From: Saccopteryx bilineata
Taxonomy: Eukaryota > Chordata > Mammalia > Chiroptera > Emballonuridae
Length of the DNA: 64,000 bases
Reading direction: 5' to 3'
Assembly: GCF_036850765.1 (NCBI RefSeq)
Contig: NC_089490.1
Coordinates: 126,384,522-126,448,521, forward strand
A program made the position numbers and the translations under genes. The notes under the pieces are model-generated. The model made no database searches and had not been told where the DNA came from. It worked only from the letters and a program-made list of their open reading frames with translations. Below are positions 13,272 through 24,928 of the stretch, piece after piece; within the stretch, counting starts at the first letter, position 1, and each line of letters begins with the position of its first letter.

Positions 13272-14112
13272 CTGTTTTTAATTTTTTAACTGAATTTATT
13301 GGGGTGACATTGGTTTTAATGTCTTCATTTCACTGAGAGGAGAATGCACCTCAGAGGCTTGGTGGCTTGCCTGGCGTCTAGAACTCTGATGCTCATCAAG
13401 GCTCACCTGTCATGTAGATCCTTCCTTTTGTTTTTCCTGTTTCTAATACCAATAATTTTAGCATCTCAAGTTTCCACCTGTTACACAATGCACACTTTCA
13501 AGTGCAAATTAAGTTACTAAATATATAAAACCTAAGACACACAACATGATTGATTTATGTTTTCATTTATTATTTCCCCTGCTTCCTGGGAAATGCTAAA
13601 CTATAAATTGTTTTGTAATGAGCTTATGTTAAATACTAAGGTAAATAATTATTTGCTAGAATTATTAATCTATATGATATCAAGACTATAAATAAAAACT
13701 TTTATAAATATCTACAATATAAAATTACATGTAGTTCATTTAATCTGTCCCAAATCTAAGTTGATTATTTCCTTTGGATAAAAAGCTCTGGACTGGCAGA
13801 TCATAATGTATCATTTGGAGGCTGTGTAAATGGGTGTTTTATGTTAGGAAGGCTATTAGAGTGCCTACCTATTCATATAATTAATAATAAAGCTACCTCT
13901 CCATGTATATTACTTCTTACCAAGAGAACCAAGTATAAAATTTGTTCCTAATACGAATAGTCATTTCTAACGGTGGAACTAGACTCATCAAACCAGGGAG
14001 AAGTTATGTTTTTATCCTGTCCCCTGAAGGGAAAAAGAAAAATACTCTAAATATTTTTGGTTCCCCCAGTAGACATTCAGTAACCATTTCTCATCTCTTT
14101 ACATCCTGGGCT

Positions 14113-14205
14113 TGAAGCTTCTGGATGGCAAGAAGCTCACATTCTCCCTCTCGGTATTTTCAGTGCCTGTTATGTAACAGAGGCCCAATAAACGTCTGTT
14201 TGTTT
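14113..14205 (+). repeat. L2 LINE 3' end
   Basis: 'gaagcttctggatggcaaga' and 'cagaggcccaataaacgtct' follow the L2 terminal pattern (gagctccttgagggcag ... gtgctcaataaatgt). Confidence 0.6.
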
Positions 14206-14845
14206 TGGCCCAACTCTAGTTATCATCTCACTTTATAAAACTTGGATTTTCTCACTTGGATTACCGCCTCACTGAGGACCAGTTACTGGTCTATAAATAT
14301 TATTTGGTTCTTCTAATAATTTGGCTCAATATTCACGGCATTTTTAAAGAAAAAATAATAAGCTGAACACTCTAATAGGTTTATAAAAATTCAGATTAAT
14401 CTCTGAAGATTCCTCAATTAGCCTTATTGGCAATATTGCAAAAGTAGCTTATTTACAAAGTACTGAAAGTATAAGTTCAGTTCATGTGAACAATTTTTGA
14501 CTGTTTAAGTGCCAGGTATTACAGTGAAAAATAAAATGGGAGTTGGGAGGGAGCAAGGAGGGCAGGATTGTATCTATGAATGTGGCAACCTCTTCCTTCA
14601 AGCAACTTATAGAATAATATATTTGATGTTTTATAGAATTCTATGCTGATAGATCTTTGTATGTGTAGTACACTTTCTTTTATCAACAATGATTGAGAAA
14701 TAATTGGTAACTTGGTTGACTGAATGTTCTAGCTAGCTAGGGGCTAATATACATCCTATCTAATTTTTGAAGAAGTATAATATAATAAGGGTTAGAAGCA
14801 TAGAATTGGCCATACTAACCCAGCTTTATAATTCTCAAAAGTTTG

Positions 14846-15070
14846 GCTATTTAATGTATTCATTTTCAATAAATATTTGCCATATATTTTATGTGCAAGG
14901 CACTGTAAATGTATAATACAAAAATAATCTTTCCCTCATTCATCCATATACTCATTAGCTAATTTATTTAAGATATATTTGTTAGTATCAATGATGCTCC
15001 ACCCATTGAATGATCAATCATTATCCTTGTAGTAGTGGAGATAAGGCTAACATACAGATGATCAGAATGT
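14846..15070 (-). repeat. L2 LINE fragment, antisense
   Basis: 'tcaataaatatttgccatat', 'gcaaggcactgtaaatgtat' and the following 'ccctcattcatccatatact' resemble antisense L2 3' sequence. The limits are approximate. Confidence 0.45.
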
Positions 15071-15864
15071 AAGACATTATGCTAGAAACCCAGTAAGAGT
15101 AAAGAGATATAAAAAGTGCTTCAGGTATTCCTCAGACATATTAGCAATATCTATTTGTTTACCTGCCATGTGTTCTTTCATCAGCCTGATGATTTGTCTT
15201 TTCTCAATACTCCTCTGTAGCTCCCACACAGAAAGCTGTCTAGTGTCTTTAAAATTTTCTCTTGGGTACAATTGCTATTATTTGAAACAGTAGTTCAGTT
15301 TACTTATTCTAAACTTACCTAACTTAAGTTTTGAAATGTGCTCTCTTTGTTCTAGTACTTTAAAATTTAGTAAAAAAAAATATTAATCGCATTTAAGCCT
15401 TTCACAAGTTTATAGGTTTTGTTCACATAAAAAGAGTCCAATTTTACAGTTTCTCATATAGCAACCCTTTTTCCTTGGTCATTTTATAAGAGATATGCAG
15501 TCCCAAATTTCTACTGAATAGAATTTAATCTTTCTTAGATGATTTAGAAGTCTCTTTACAATGTTAACAGTGGCTCAAAGTCATTCTTGTCAATAGCTTC
15601 AGGTATAGGAGGCAGAAGGAATGAAATTGGATTGGATTAAATTGATTGAGGAATTGGGTCAGGCCCCAAATGCTCCATAAAATATCAAATTTTACTTGTC
15701 ATTTTCATCTTTCTCTTGAAATAAAAATGTACAAATTAAACTCCGGTTAAATTCGGATTCACAATAAATTAGAATTCACCGCGTACACATGAATTAATGC
15801 ACATAGTTGTCTGTATTTAGTACACTTTTAATTAATCTATGGCAGTGCAAAGCAAAATACTTAC

Positions 15865-16040
15865 ATTGGCTGCACCAAGAAGTATTAATGTAGGCCCCAG
15901 ACCTATTGTGTATATCGATCTGAGCATTACTGACACAAGAAATGGCCGAATTCCCACAGGCTTGGAGAAGAAAAACAGCATAGATGTGCAAATCGCAACT
16001 GCTATCCACAGAAGAACTGAGAACAGTGGGGAAAGTGTAC
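15865..16040 (-). CDS. ITPR2: ITPR2 coding exon with S2 and the start of S3
   Basis: This 176-nt exon completes a Gly codon and then encodes 58 residues beginning TLSPLFSVLLWIAVAICTSM. It continues through FFFSKPVGIRPFLVSVMLRS and ends GPTLILLGAAN. The run LFSVLLWIAVAICTSMLFFF is membrane segment S2. IYTIGLGPTLILLGAAN begins S3, which continues in the next exon as [11 protein letters not shown]. The acceptor is ttttacag|GTACAC and the donor is AAT|gtaagt. The basic KPVGIRPF linker and the GLGPTLILLGAANLCNK junction are typical of type 2; type 1 has a different S2 sequence. The frame is open throughout. Confidence 0.94.
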
Positions 16041-16770
16041 CTGTAAAATGTGGACAAAGTTTATTTTTACTAAGAACATATCTAGAACATGTTAAAAGAT
16101 TTCATGCTCTATTTTATATAACACATATAGCAAGTCAAGCCACAGGACACTAAACTTCAAAACACCTTACTCTATCTACACACTGAATATTTAGAGGAAA
16201 GGCCTTTGAACACATTACTCATTATATTTCTTTCCAGAAAGTCAGTGATTAATTCTGGCTGCTTACATATTCCCTAGTTATGCTCCTTCCATTAAGTCTG
16301 AGAGTTCATCTTTGTCTCCTACAGGAATTATGGATGCTAAATACTTTTCATGGAGGTATCCCACTCGGGAACCTTAATTCAAAAGTTATGATTAATGACC
16401 ATTAAATGTACAGCTAAATCATGTGAAATCTCATATTTTTCCACTGAACTCATACTTTGTCTTGGTCTATTATTATCAAGATTCTATATTATAGATTTCT
16501 CTAAAGAATTCACAATGTAGAATATCCAGTCTTTAATAGACACAGGTTTGAGAGTTAAAACACGTGTGTGCGTGTGTGTGTATGAATATGAATGTACATG
16601 AATACACGTAAGTGTGTGTGCTTAAAGGCTGACTCAACTTCTTTAAAGAATTGTTGAGTTATTTAAATAATTAGAAATAAAACTTCCAAATGTTCTAAAA
16701 ATAAACTCTTATTACAAAGTTTCTTTCAAAATTGCCCCCCTAAAGAAGGTTTAAAAATATATTTCCTTTA

Positions 16771-17149
16771 GCCCTGGCCGGTTGGCTCAGCAGTAGAGTG
16801 TAGGCAAGGCGTGTGGAAGTCCTGGTTTCAATTCCCAGCCAGGGAACACAGGAGAAGTGCCCATCTGCTTCTCCACCCTTCCCCCTCTCCTTCCTCTCTG
16901 TCTCTCTCTTCCCCTCCCGCAGCCAAGGCTCCATTGGAGCAAAGATGGCCCGGGCGCTGGGGATGGCTCCTTGGCCTCTGCCCCAGGCGCTAGAATGGCT
17001 CTGACTGCAGTGGAGCAACACCCTAAAGGGGCCAAGCATCGCCCCCTGGTGGACATGCCGGGTGGATCCCAGTTGGGCTATGCAGGAGTCTGTCTCTCTG
17101 CCTTCCCCGCTTCTCACTTCCGAAAAATTCCAAAACTATATATATATAC
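16771..17149 (+). mobile_element. Bat tRNA-derived SINE, long type
   Basis: It opens with the tRNA-like head 'gccctggccggttggctcag' and a degenerate B box ('ggtttcaattcccagccagg'). The body runs through 'gcaaagatggcccgggcgct' and ends in an A/T-rich tail. A 12-bp duplication, atatttccttta, flanks it at 16759-16770 and 17150-17161. The several ORFs of 60-125 codons across it on both strands are repeat artefacts. Confidence 0.9.
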
Positions 17150-17954
17150 ATATTTCCTTTAAAAAGAAGTATGATTCATTGATATTTACACTGAAAGTAG
17201 ATTCAGGAATTTCCCCTCTGAACATCATGTGGTGCTGGATTTACAGAAGTCAATTAAGGGGCAACATTCTTGGGCTGATTAGACCCAGCACTGAAACCTC
17301 AAACATGTGTGGAAAGGATAATCAAGTCCAAGGGAAATAACAAAATGAAGATTTTTTACTAGTTATTTCTTTTGGCCACACCTCTTTTCATTTTTTCTAT
17401 AATTAACTTCTGGGTACAAAACACCACAAGGTCTGTGGTGTGCAGGGATCTTGTATTATCATCAAACACATCCAATTATCTGGATCCTTATAATGAATTC
17501 TGTGTAAGCCTTTAAATTCATAATGAGTACTAAAAGATCAAAAGTAGATAGGAAAACCCTGTTAGACATTAAAAACAAAACAAAACATCAGATAGCAAAC
17601 AGCATTGGTTTAGACGTGTTTATTTTTGCAATGTTTGTTCTTATGTCAGCTATTAAAGCAAGCCATGATGAAGGAAGGTTGGGGTGGAGAGATCTGATCT
17701 GCTCCTTCACCAAATTTATGATCGGATGAGATTATCTGGGAAATGGAGAGAGAAAAGGGGTAAACTGCTCTGGAAATTACCTTCAATTCCTATCCTCTGG
17801 CAACACTTACCAACTGGGTCACATTTATTATGATATTGGCTTGGAATCTCTCTGTGTCTACACAACATAGCCTGACTACCAAATGCCCTGACTTCACAGA
17901 TCTCAAAGAGCCATGGAGAGAATAATGCCTTCAACTTCCTCTCATGCTTATCAG

Positions 17955-18056
17955 GACACCATCAAAAACAGAGCTCTGTAAGGATGAGGACCATTTTGGG
18001 GTCTATCATTGTGCCTGACCATGCACTAACAAATATCTGTTGACTGAATGAATAAA
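17955..18056 (+). repeat. L2 LINE 3' end
   Basis: 'ctgtaaggatgaggaccatt' and 'atctgttgactgaatgaata' match the L2 terminal pattern. Confidence 0.6.
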
Positions 18057-19087
18057 CCAAAAATATCTGTGAGCTCATTTTAAGTAACTATTAATAAATC
18101 TCCAGTTATAAATTTCCCAAATTGTAAAACTTCACTCTTCAATTTACCGAAACTGCCCACATCTTTACACATTTAACAACTTTTAGCCAGTCACTGGACT
18201 TGAATATAATTTATAAGAAATGACTTGGTATGATACTGTTATTGTTAAAGTCTCACTTTGACACTGATAGTTATATGGTGCATTGCCATTAATTCCTGGT
18301 CAGTTAACCACATTTTGACTACGCTTCTCAGACAGTATCTGACTTGCTAAGATGTCCTTTGGATTAAACAAGAAATTGTAACCATGCAGTTAACACTGGG
18401 CATTTGAACCCTTTGGAGAAAGAACTCACATAACATCTAGCATGGTAACTTGAACATATTTGAATGCTAAATATGTAATTATGAATGAATAAATAAACTT
18501 AGAAGTTATGTAAAATTACCATTAATTTACATTATCCATTGACAATAATTATATTTTGTAAGAATAACCATGTTGGTTTCTAGCTAAAGATTTAACGCTA
18601 AAAAAAATTTAAAAAATCAAAATCCTCTGACAAACCCTAAAGAATATAGTACAGATTGTGAAAAACAATTTATACTCAATATTGGGTAGAAAGAGGAACT
18701 GTTTTCTCTACTTAATAATTTATATTTGTATCAATTTTCTATAATGAGCATGTGTTGCTTTTATAATGAAAAAAAATTAGAATTCATTCAATACATTTTT
18801 AAATCTTAAAAACTATAGTTTTTCCTCTAAAAAGAAAATTCAAATAGCAAAGTTAGAGACCTCATTCAATTCACATAATGGAAATGTCTGTCTACCTCAC
18901 ACTGACTTGTTCATAGCTTGCTGCATAGAACATGCTGCCTCTTATTTCCCCATCTCTCTGATCCTCTGCCTCCCACACAGGCTCATAAGACTTCTGTTTC
19001 CTCCATCTCGGTGCAACTAAAGTAGACATCCATCCATAAACCCATAGGTGGTCTTACTACTGTGCTTTCTTCCTTTCTTCATTCCTT

Positions 19088-19210
19088 AACTAGACCACGA
19101 GCTTCTGGAAGAAGACAAGGGCAGCTTTAACAACCTTTGTATCTCTAGGACCTACCACAGTGCGTGGACATAGCCACATTCCATCAAATGGCCGTTGAGT
19201 TGAATGCATC
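19088..19210 (+). repeat. L2 LINE 3' end
   Basis: 'agaccacgagcttctggaag', 'tatctctaggacctaccaca' and 'ccgttgagttgaatgcat' follow the L2 3' end. Confidence 0.55.
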
Positions 19211-20030
19211 AAAATCACCTTGACAACCTTACTTTCTTTAACACAAAGCACTTGAGGGAAAAAGAACCTTACCCAACATTTGAACATGATATATATTTTT
19301 TTCAGTCTTATGCTATCTGAATACAAGAAATTTCCCTGACAGCAATTTAGTCCACTCACTAGTCGGCCTTTGTCAAACTGGGCTGGGCATGGTTGGCATG
19401 ACAACGCTCAACTTCTGAATGACAGCTAGGAGATCCACTAGCATCACCAGCTGCTGCTCCAGCCACACCAGCTTAGCTCATAGCTCAACCTCAGCACAGA
19501 TTTCTTTTTCAGAGGAACATATGTTAACAAATAAACCAACTGACCAAATTAGGCAGAAAAAAAAAGAATTAAACCAATACCTACCACCATACAAATGAGG
19601 CCTGGATTCCTGAACAAATGAGAACAGAGCCCCTGGAAGCCTGGCAGTGAAAGTAGACGATGTGCACATGGGCGGGAGGGTGGGTGCCCTACAAGATGAT
19701 CCTCTGAGAATCACCTTCCCTCAAGAGTCTCCCTATAATTACTGAAGGGAGATACTATGCTCTCAGTTAATATAAGAACACAAGCGTGAACCAGATAGCT
19801 GGCACAAGCAATTCCCAGCAGCTCAGGTGTAATCAGGCTGGGAAACATGCTTGCAGAGCATGCACAGCCCAACCCTCTGCCAGCTCCGCGGTCCTCATGG
19901 CCCTCAGTGACTCTGGAGCAGCTTGTGTGAGGGTCTGGGGTTGGTTCTGGTCCAGGATTCCCGAGGTGATTTCATGATCAACTTCTATATCTAGAGCCCA
20001 GGGTCCTCAGGGTCAGATGAACTACTCATG

Positions 20031-20280
20031 TTTATTTTTTTAAACTTTCATTTCAGACTTACGAAACAATTGCAAATATAATACAAAATTCTTATATTAC
20101 TCTTCACCTAGATTCCCCAAATGTCAACAACTTACATAATCATATTACAATACTCAGTATCAGAAAATTAATGCAATACCAATTTTATCTCATCTTTAGA
20201 CCTTATTCAAAGTTAATCAATTGCTCAATTGATGTTCTTTTTCTGGACAGGATCACACATTGCATTTAGTTGTCATCTTT
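20031..20280 (-). repeat. Old L1M 3'UTR fragment, antisense
   Basis: 'cttacgaaacaattgcaaat', 'tcttcacctagattccccaa' and 'cattgcatttagttgtcatc' correspond to the antisense of old L1M 3'UTRs. The same element probably resumes near 20690-21020 ('cctggttctttgacatgtcc'). Confidence 0.55.
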
Positions 20281-20289
20281 TTAGCTTCT

Positions 20290-20530
20290 TTTAATTTGGT
20301 ATGTGTGTGTTACATGTTGTCGAGCCAACTCCAACTCCTGGAAACACGAATAAGTATGTACACATGGACTCAGCTCCTGCAGACTCATGCCTATGGCTTC
20401 TTTTATGTAATTAACCTATCATCTTCTTTCCTGCTGTATTCTATTTTTCCTAGCAATGTTGTATTTTCCAAAGAACCATGCCTTTGCATGATGTGTCCAA
20501 AGTTCACACCTTAAGGTGTGAACTTTCTCC
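20290..20530. repeat. Possible ancient RTE-like LINE fragment
   Basis: 'gtcgagccaactccaactcc', 'catgcctatggcttctttta' and 'tgcatgatgtgtccaaagt' resemble the terminal part of RTE-family LINEs (MamRTE or BovB type) in antisense. Its boundary overlaps a perfect 28-bp palindrome at 20499-20526. The assignment is tentative. Confidence 0.3.
20499..20526. repeat. Perfect 28-bp palindrome
   Basis: The left arm AAAGTTCACACCTT is followed at once by its exact reverse complement AAGGTGTGAACTTT, with no spacer. A partial echo ('accttaaggt') follows at about 20531-20540. Confidence 0.95.
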
Positions 20531-20593
20531 ACCTTAAGGTTACTAGTCTTTCTTCAGTAATTAATAAATTTGTTGTGGAGAAATACTTTAAGA

Positions 20594-20684
20594 CAGCGGT
20601 TCTCAACCTGTGGGTCGCAACCCCGGCGAGGGTCGAACGACCAAAACACAGGGGTCGCCTAAAGCCATCGGATGAGAACTGCTG
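20594..20684. mobile_element. Short hAT MITE with intact 8-bp target duplication
   Basis: The ends are CAGCGGTTCTCAACC and, inverted, GATGAGAACTGCTG. The interior has 'gtgggtcgcaaccccggcga' and 'acaggggtcgcctaaagcca'. The 8-bp duplication ctttaaga is intact at 20586-20593 and 20685-20692, as hAT transposases leave. At 91 bp it is far shorter than related non-autonomous hAT elements, so it is internally deleted. Confidence 0.9.
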
Positions 20685-21599
20685 CTTTAAGACTATGTCA
20701 ATATCCTACTTATTATATTTTTCATCTAACACATTAATTTTAGAATCCATCAATGATTCTGTGCTGTTTGACAAATGGTGATATTCTAATTCCCTTATTC
20801 CTTCTACATTTATAAATTGGAATACCATTAAAAGGAATAGTTTTTTCTTCTATCAATATGGACAACTGGATTTTTATTTTATTCTATGAGTTACTATGTA
20901 TTAATGTCAACATTTATTCTTTTTCTCAAAATTTCCCAATTTGGCTACTGAGAGACTTTTCAGTTTGGATGCCTGGTTCTTTGACATGTCCCCATTATCT
21001 TATGTAATTTTTTTAGGACTTAATTCATCTTTAAGTTGTCTGTCTCACATTGCTCCTGACACGTAATCATCGAGGCCGTGTCTTACAAAATGTGGCCGTA
21101 GAAAACACGCATATGCAGCACTGAATTTTCCCCGCTAGCTAGTTCTGGGGGCCAAGTGTATTTACCAATCCTAAATGTGTTTCCTCAGTCTTCCTAGCTA
21201 TGCATGGTATACAACTGAAGGTTAGAAACTCAGCTAATCTGTACTGAAATTTTAACCTTATTCATTGAGTTATGATTCAATAACTCATCTAGAATTCTAG
21301 TCAGATTACCCTAACCATAACTTTGGGATTCTATACCGCCAAAATAGCAGCTCAGCCCTTCCCTTCCTGCTCAGCACCATCCTCACACCCAGATACCAAA
21401 GGTTGAACCTCCACCTTGATGACTACTGTTAACCTCTGTTCAGTCCTTTTTGAAGAGTAAAGTCTGCATCTGCACCTGATGACAAATCACCACGGTATCT
21501 AGTCTTGTTTTAATTAGTCGTTGCTTTCTGAGGCTGGAGCCTTACTTTAAACCCTACTATATGTGTGGTTTTAAGTTCCTATTTAAGGACCAGTTGTAT

Positions 21600-21780
21600 C
21601 AGCAAAACCTTGGGAGCATACTAAAAATACTTATTTTGGACTCCACTCACAAATTATTGGGAAATTGTTCCTAAGCTTCAGATTCTTTATCCATAAGGGC
21701 AAAGTACCCATTTGCAGAACTGTCAGAATTGCAAGATTAAATAAAATTATGTATGTGAAGTGCTTAGCCTTTTGCCTAAG
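21600..21780 (+). repeat. Old MIR-like/MER5-like fragments
   Basis: 'gaagtgcttagccttttgcc' fits the end of MIR, and 'gcttcagattctttatccat' fits its core. The upstream part (21600-21660) resembles MER5A. It is diverged and the boundaries are uncertain. Confidence 0.4.
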
Positions 21781-21782
21781 CC

Positions 21783-21979
21783 CCAGGTCGGCAAACTGCA
21801 GCTTGCAAGCCATTTGCGGCTCTTTGGCCCCTTGAGTGTGGCTCTTCCACAAAATACCACGTGCAGGCACTACCTTGATAAGGAATGTACCTACCTATAT
21901 AGTTTAAGTTTAAAAAATTTGGCTCTCAAAAGAAATTTCAATCATTGTACTGTTGATATTTGGCTCTGCTGACTACTGG
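21783..21979 (+). mobile_element. Internally deleted hAT MITE
   Basis: The start 'caggtcggcaaactgcagct', 'ggctctttggccccttgagt' and 'cacaaaataccacgtgcagg' and the end 'actgttgatatttggctctg' belong to a known non-autonomous hAT family of mammals. The terminal bases are degraded and no clean target duplication is visible. Confidence 0.7.
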
Positions 21980-22349
21980 TCAAGCCAATCTAACTGGTAA
22001 ATATCATCAGCTGCTGTTATTATTATCAAAATTACTATTATGTTATTAGTTAGGTAACTATCAAAAATGTATCAGATACTCGACTTTCTCCTGAATGAGT
22101 AGAGTAGATGTGTAGGGAGATGGAACTACCCATCACCATTTTAGTTCATGTTCAACAGGTGGCAGCAAAGGCTCCATCCATTGGCTCTGGTAGTCAAGTA
22201 AGAGATATTATGAAATGGAACTCAGGGAAAATTATGTTGTGTATGAAGATTTGTTATCTTCCTGTTATGCTTCCAACCCTGTCATCCATGTAGAAAAGTC
22301 CTGGACTAGAACCAAAGGCTGAACATTCTACTCTGCAATCTGCCATTTT

Positions 22350-22440
22350 TTAGCCTCTCTGGGCCTCCATCTCTTTATCTGTCAAATGAGGGTTTGATGT
22401 TAGATAATTTTCAGAATTGCTTCTATATATAAGACTTTAT
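22350..22440 (+). repeat. MIR SINE core
   Basis: 'gcctctctgggcctccatct' and 'ctttatctgtcaaatgaggg' match the conserved MIR core. Confidence 0.75.
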
Positions 22441-22934
22441 GCTTCTATAATGTACTCTTAGCATTCTGTGTGCAAATGATTCTAATTTGTCATTTCAAGC
22501 TGGACTTCTCTCCTTACAGGATCACAGTACCCTATGCCAAGAGCACTCTCAGTACTAAATGAGACTAGACCCAGTGCAGAGAAAGCTGTCTCCACTTCCT
22601 GTCCTATCTGCACCTTCCCCACAATGAGTCAGATAGTTGCCATGTTTTTCATTGCTTTTTAACTCACACATCCACTCCATTGTCAAATATTCTTTTTCTT
22701 TAGCAGTGACATGCCTTCCAAAAGGTCAAACTTTATTCATAATTATTATACCTAAATGTTAGGGCTTTGATATCTGTTATCTTAATAGACCTTTAAAATA
22801 GCAAATTACTCCTGGGCTCTTATCTCCTTTTCTGCTCACTTCCAGTTAACCTGCAATCGATTTAAATACCTGTTGCTGTCATCATACCATCCCTCTCATT
22901 AGGCTTCCCTTTGTAAGTATTAAACATTCATCTG

Positions 22935-23045
22935 GTAATAATATCAACAACAACTAAGTTTTACGGAATACTTACCAGACACCGTTTAAATGCTTTGCTC
23001 CTAACATCTTCTTAAATTCTCACAATAATCTTATGAACAGATGAC
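22935..23045 (-). repeat. MIR-like fragment, antisense
   Basis: 'ggaatacttaccagacaccg' followed by 'ttctcacaataatcttatga' resembles antisense MIR 3' sequence. Confidence 0.5.
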
Positions 23046-23859
23046 ATACACAAACACCTTCTGGTTATTACTTGCTGATATCTCTCATCGTTTCCTTAAA
23101 GCCATTCTTTCTACTTACATCCCAAACATATTTGCCTGATTGCATCCCAAGCCAGGACCAAAGTTTCCCATTCATTTTGTCAAACTTAAACAAAACTTAC
23201 TTTCTAAAGTTCCACTCTTTAGAATATTTCTCCTGTATTTCCGACTTCACTTAAAATGAGATCGCTTCTCTTGTCTTTGCTTTTGTAAAACCTCATGTAT
23301 TATTAGCTTAATAATACTAATTTCATAGTCAATCATTCATGTAGAGAAGCCCTCATCTGGAAACAAGGGTTAAATTTTGACTCTGAGATCTGAGATATTC
23401 TCTATTATCATGTATTCTCTTTTACACTGTCTTATACATTTAAATTCTTTTTCAGATTTCATGTATGCTCATTATAGAAACCTTAGACAAGACAGAAAGC
23501 AAAGAGAAGAGAGTAACATAGAAATTCCACAATTTAAAAGTATTCACAATGAATATTTTGGCATAAACCCTTAATTCTCCCACATATTTATATAATTGAG
23601 ATAATACAGTATAAAAATGCTTTCAGTAATAATAGGTAGAGATAATAATTCTTCAAGCTTTCTGCAGAATAACATTTTATTGATCATAGTTTTCTGCCTA
23701 TTCTCCCTATAATTCTCCACTTTCAATGAATATAGAAAAATCTATTTAACAAGAGTTAAATCATTATTTTTGAAGCTCTAAATAGGTAAGAAATGCTTTA
23801 AGAGTAACATTTTAGAACTTTAAAAAATATTTCTCATTTAAAGAAAGACAAGCACTTGC

Positions 23860-23985
23860 CTTCATCTCCATCGTCCCCGAAAGGGTAGAAGAGAGCAACA
23901 GCTAAGTTGATGAACACAGCCAGGTTGAAGGAGATGCTCCCCCACAGAGAGATGTGCCTCGAGAACCAGAACAGTGCAGGGTTAT
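23860..23985 (-). CDS. ITPR2: ITPR2 coding exon with transmembrane segment S1
   Basis: This 126-nt exon supplies two bases of an Asn codon, 41 whole codons and one base of the following Gly codon. The translation is [20 protein letters not shown] followed by a hydrophobic stretch ending in [10 protein letters not shown]. The segment from about SISFNLAVF to VALFYPF is the first membrane-spanning helix of the IP3-receptor channel domain, and the acidic GDDGDE sits in the S1-S2 loop. The acceptor is tcttccctgctag. The donor is not GT: the exon ends GAAG and is followed by gcaagt, a strong GC-type donor. With that donor the reading frame joins the next exon as E-G-T-L-S-P, as expected for type 2. 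Confidence 0.94.
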
Positions 23986-24562
23986 CTAGCAGGGAAGATG
24001 TGCAGGGACAGAACGGAAAAATAAACTTGGGCTTCCACACATCAGCCCTACTCAAGTAACATTTTACTAAGTGCACTTTGGTAAACTAGTATGAAGCATA
24101 CTGAAGTAAAACACTTACTATGACTTATTGTAGAAAGTTATAATCAAGACCATAAAGGAATTTTCTCTTTGATTCTTTCTTTATCCTTTAGTCAACTCAC
24201 ACCTAAACCACTGTGGAAGGGTGTGTGATTTTGGAATTGTTGAAGGTAGACAGAAAGGGTGATTCTGTAATAATTCTCTCTAATATATCCCGAGAGCAGA
24301 TTAGGAAAAAGACAGTTTGACAGCTGCTTGTGGCCCTTTTTAATGGAATGGTATACATTGCTATGTGATTAAGCAAAACTGATCATTTGTGCCACTGCAA
24401 TGCCTTAAAGTCAAATAAAAAATCCAAAACCCTGGTACAGATATCCATCCTTCTAAAGAACATTCCTATGACGCAGAGACAGTGACCTGAAACTCTGAAA
24501 CTTAACAGCACAGCACAGTACCACTTCCTGGGAACTAGTGGTATATAATATTATTTTAAGTT

Positions 24563-24718
24563 TTTTTAAAATTCATTTTAGAGAAGTGAGAGAGAGAGAG
24601 AGAGAGAGCAGGAAACATCAACTCCCATATGTGCCTTGACCAGGCAAGCCCAGGGTTTTGAACCGGTGACCTCAGCATTCCAGGTCGACACTTTATCCAC
24701 TGTGCCATCACAGGTCAT
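24563..24718 (-). mobile_element. Bat tRNA-derived SINE, short type
   Basis: The antisense copy contains a GA dinucleotide run, 'tgccttgaccaggcaagccc', 'ccggtgacctcagcattcca' and the head end 'gtgccatcacaggtca'. Flanks share a slightly diverged duplication (tataatattattttaagttt at 24543-24562, tataatattatctaagtttt from 24721). Confidence 0.8.
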
Positions 24719-24928
24719 ACTATAATATTATCTAAGTTTTAAACATCCATTTTGCTAAGAGCTTGTTGGGTTTGCAAACCAGAAATGAAAGATACAATAA
24801 GAACTACCAACAAGTGACACAGATTTTGCTGAATATTTTCAAAAAGGGAACTCTGTATTTGTCACTAGAAAGGAAATACAAATGTATTTACTGAATATAA
24901 TTTACATTAACCAAAAATCGGTTCTTGG

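Larger units (their letters stand above)
8683..15864 (-). other. ITPR2: ITPR2 intron between the S2-S3 and S3-S4 exons
   Basis: This is a GT-AG intron (gtaagt donor, ccctttag acceptor). It contains MIR (about 11213-11390), a 13-base C run at 12061-12073, a SINE at 13093-13271 inside an antisense L1 scrap, and L2 3' ends near 14113-14205 and 14846-15070. I see no other coding signal. Confidence 0.85.
16041..23859 (-). other. ITPR2: ITPR2 GC-AG intron between the S1 and S2 exons
   Basis: The intron begins gcaagt rather than gt and ends ttttacag. It contains a long SINE (16771-17149), L2 3' ends (17955-18056, 19088-19210), an old antisense L1M block (20031-20280 and about 20690-21020), an RTE-like segment, two hAT MITEs (20594-20684 and 21783-21979) and MIR pieces near 21600-21780, 22350-22440 and 22935-23045. 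Stretches such as 17170-17950 and 23050-23850 look unique and AT-rich. Confidence 0.85.

Noticed and set aside
16786..16845. tRNA-like A and B boxes as a real tRNA gene
   Set aside because: They form the head of a SINE, with a SINE body, A-rich tail and target duplication. The same applies to the other SINE heads.
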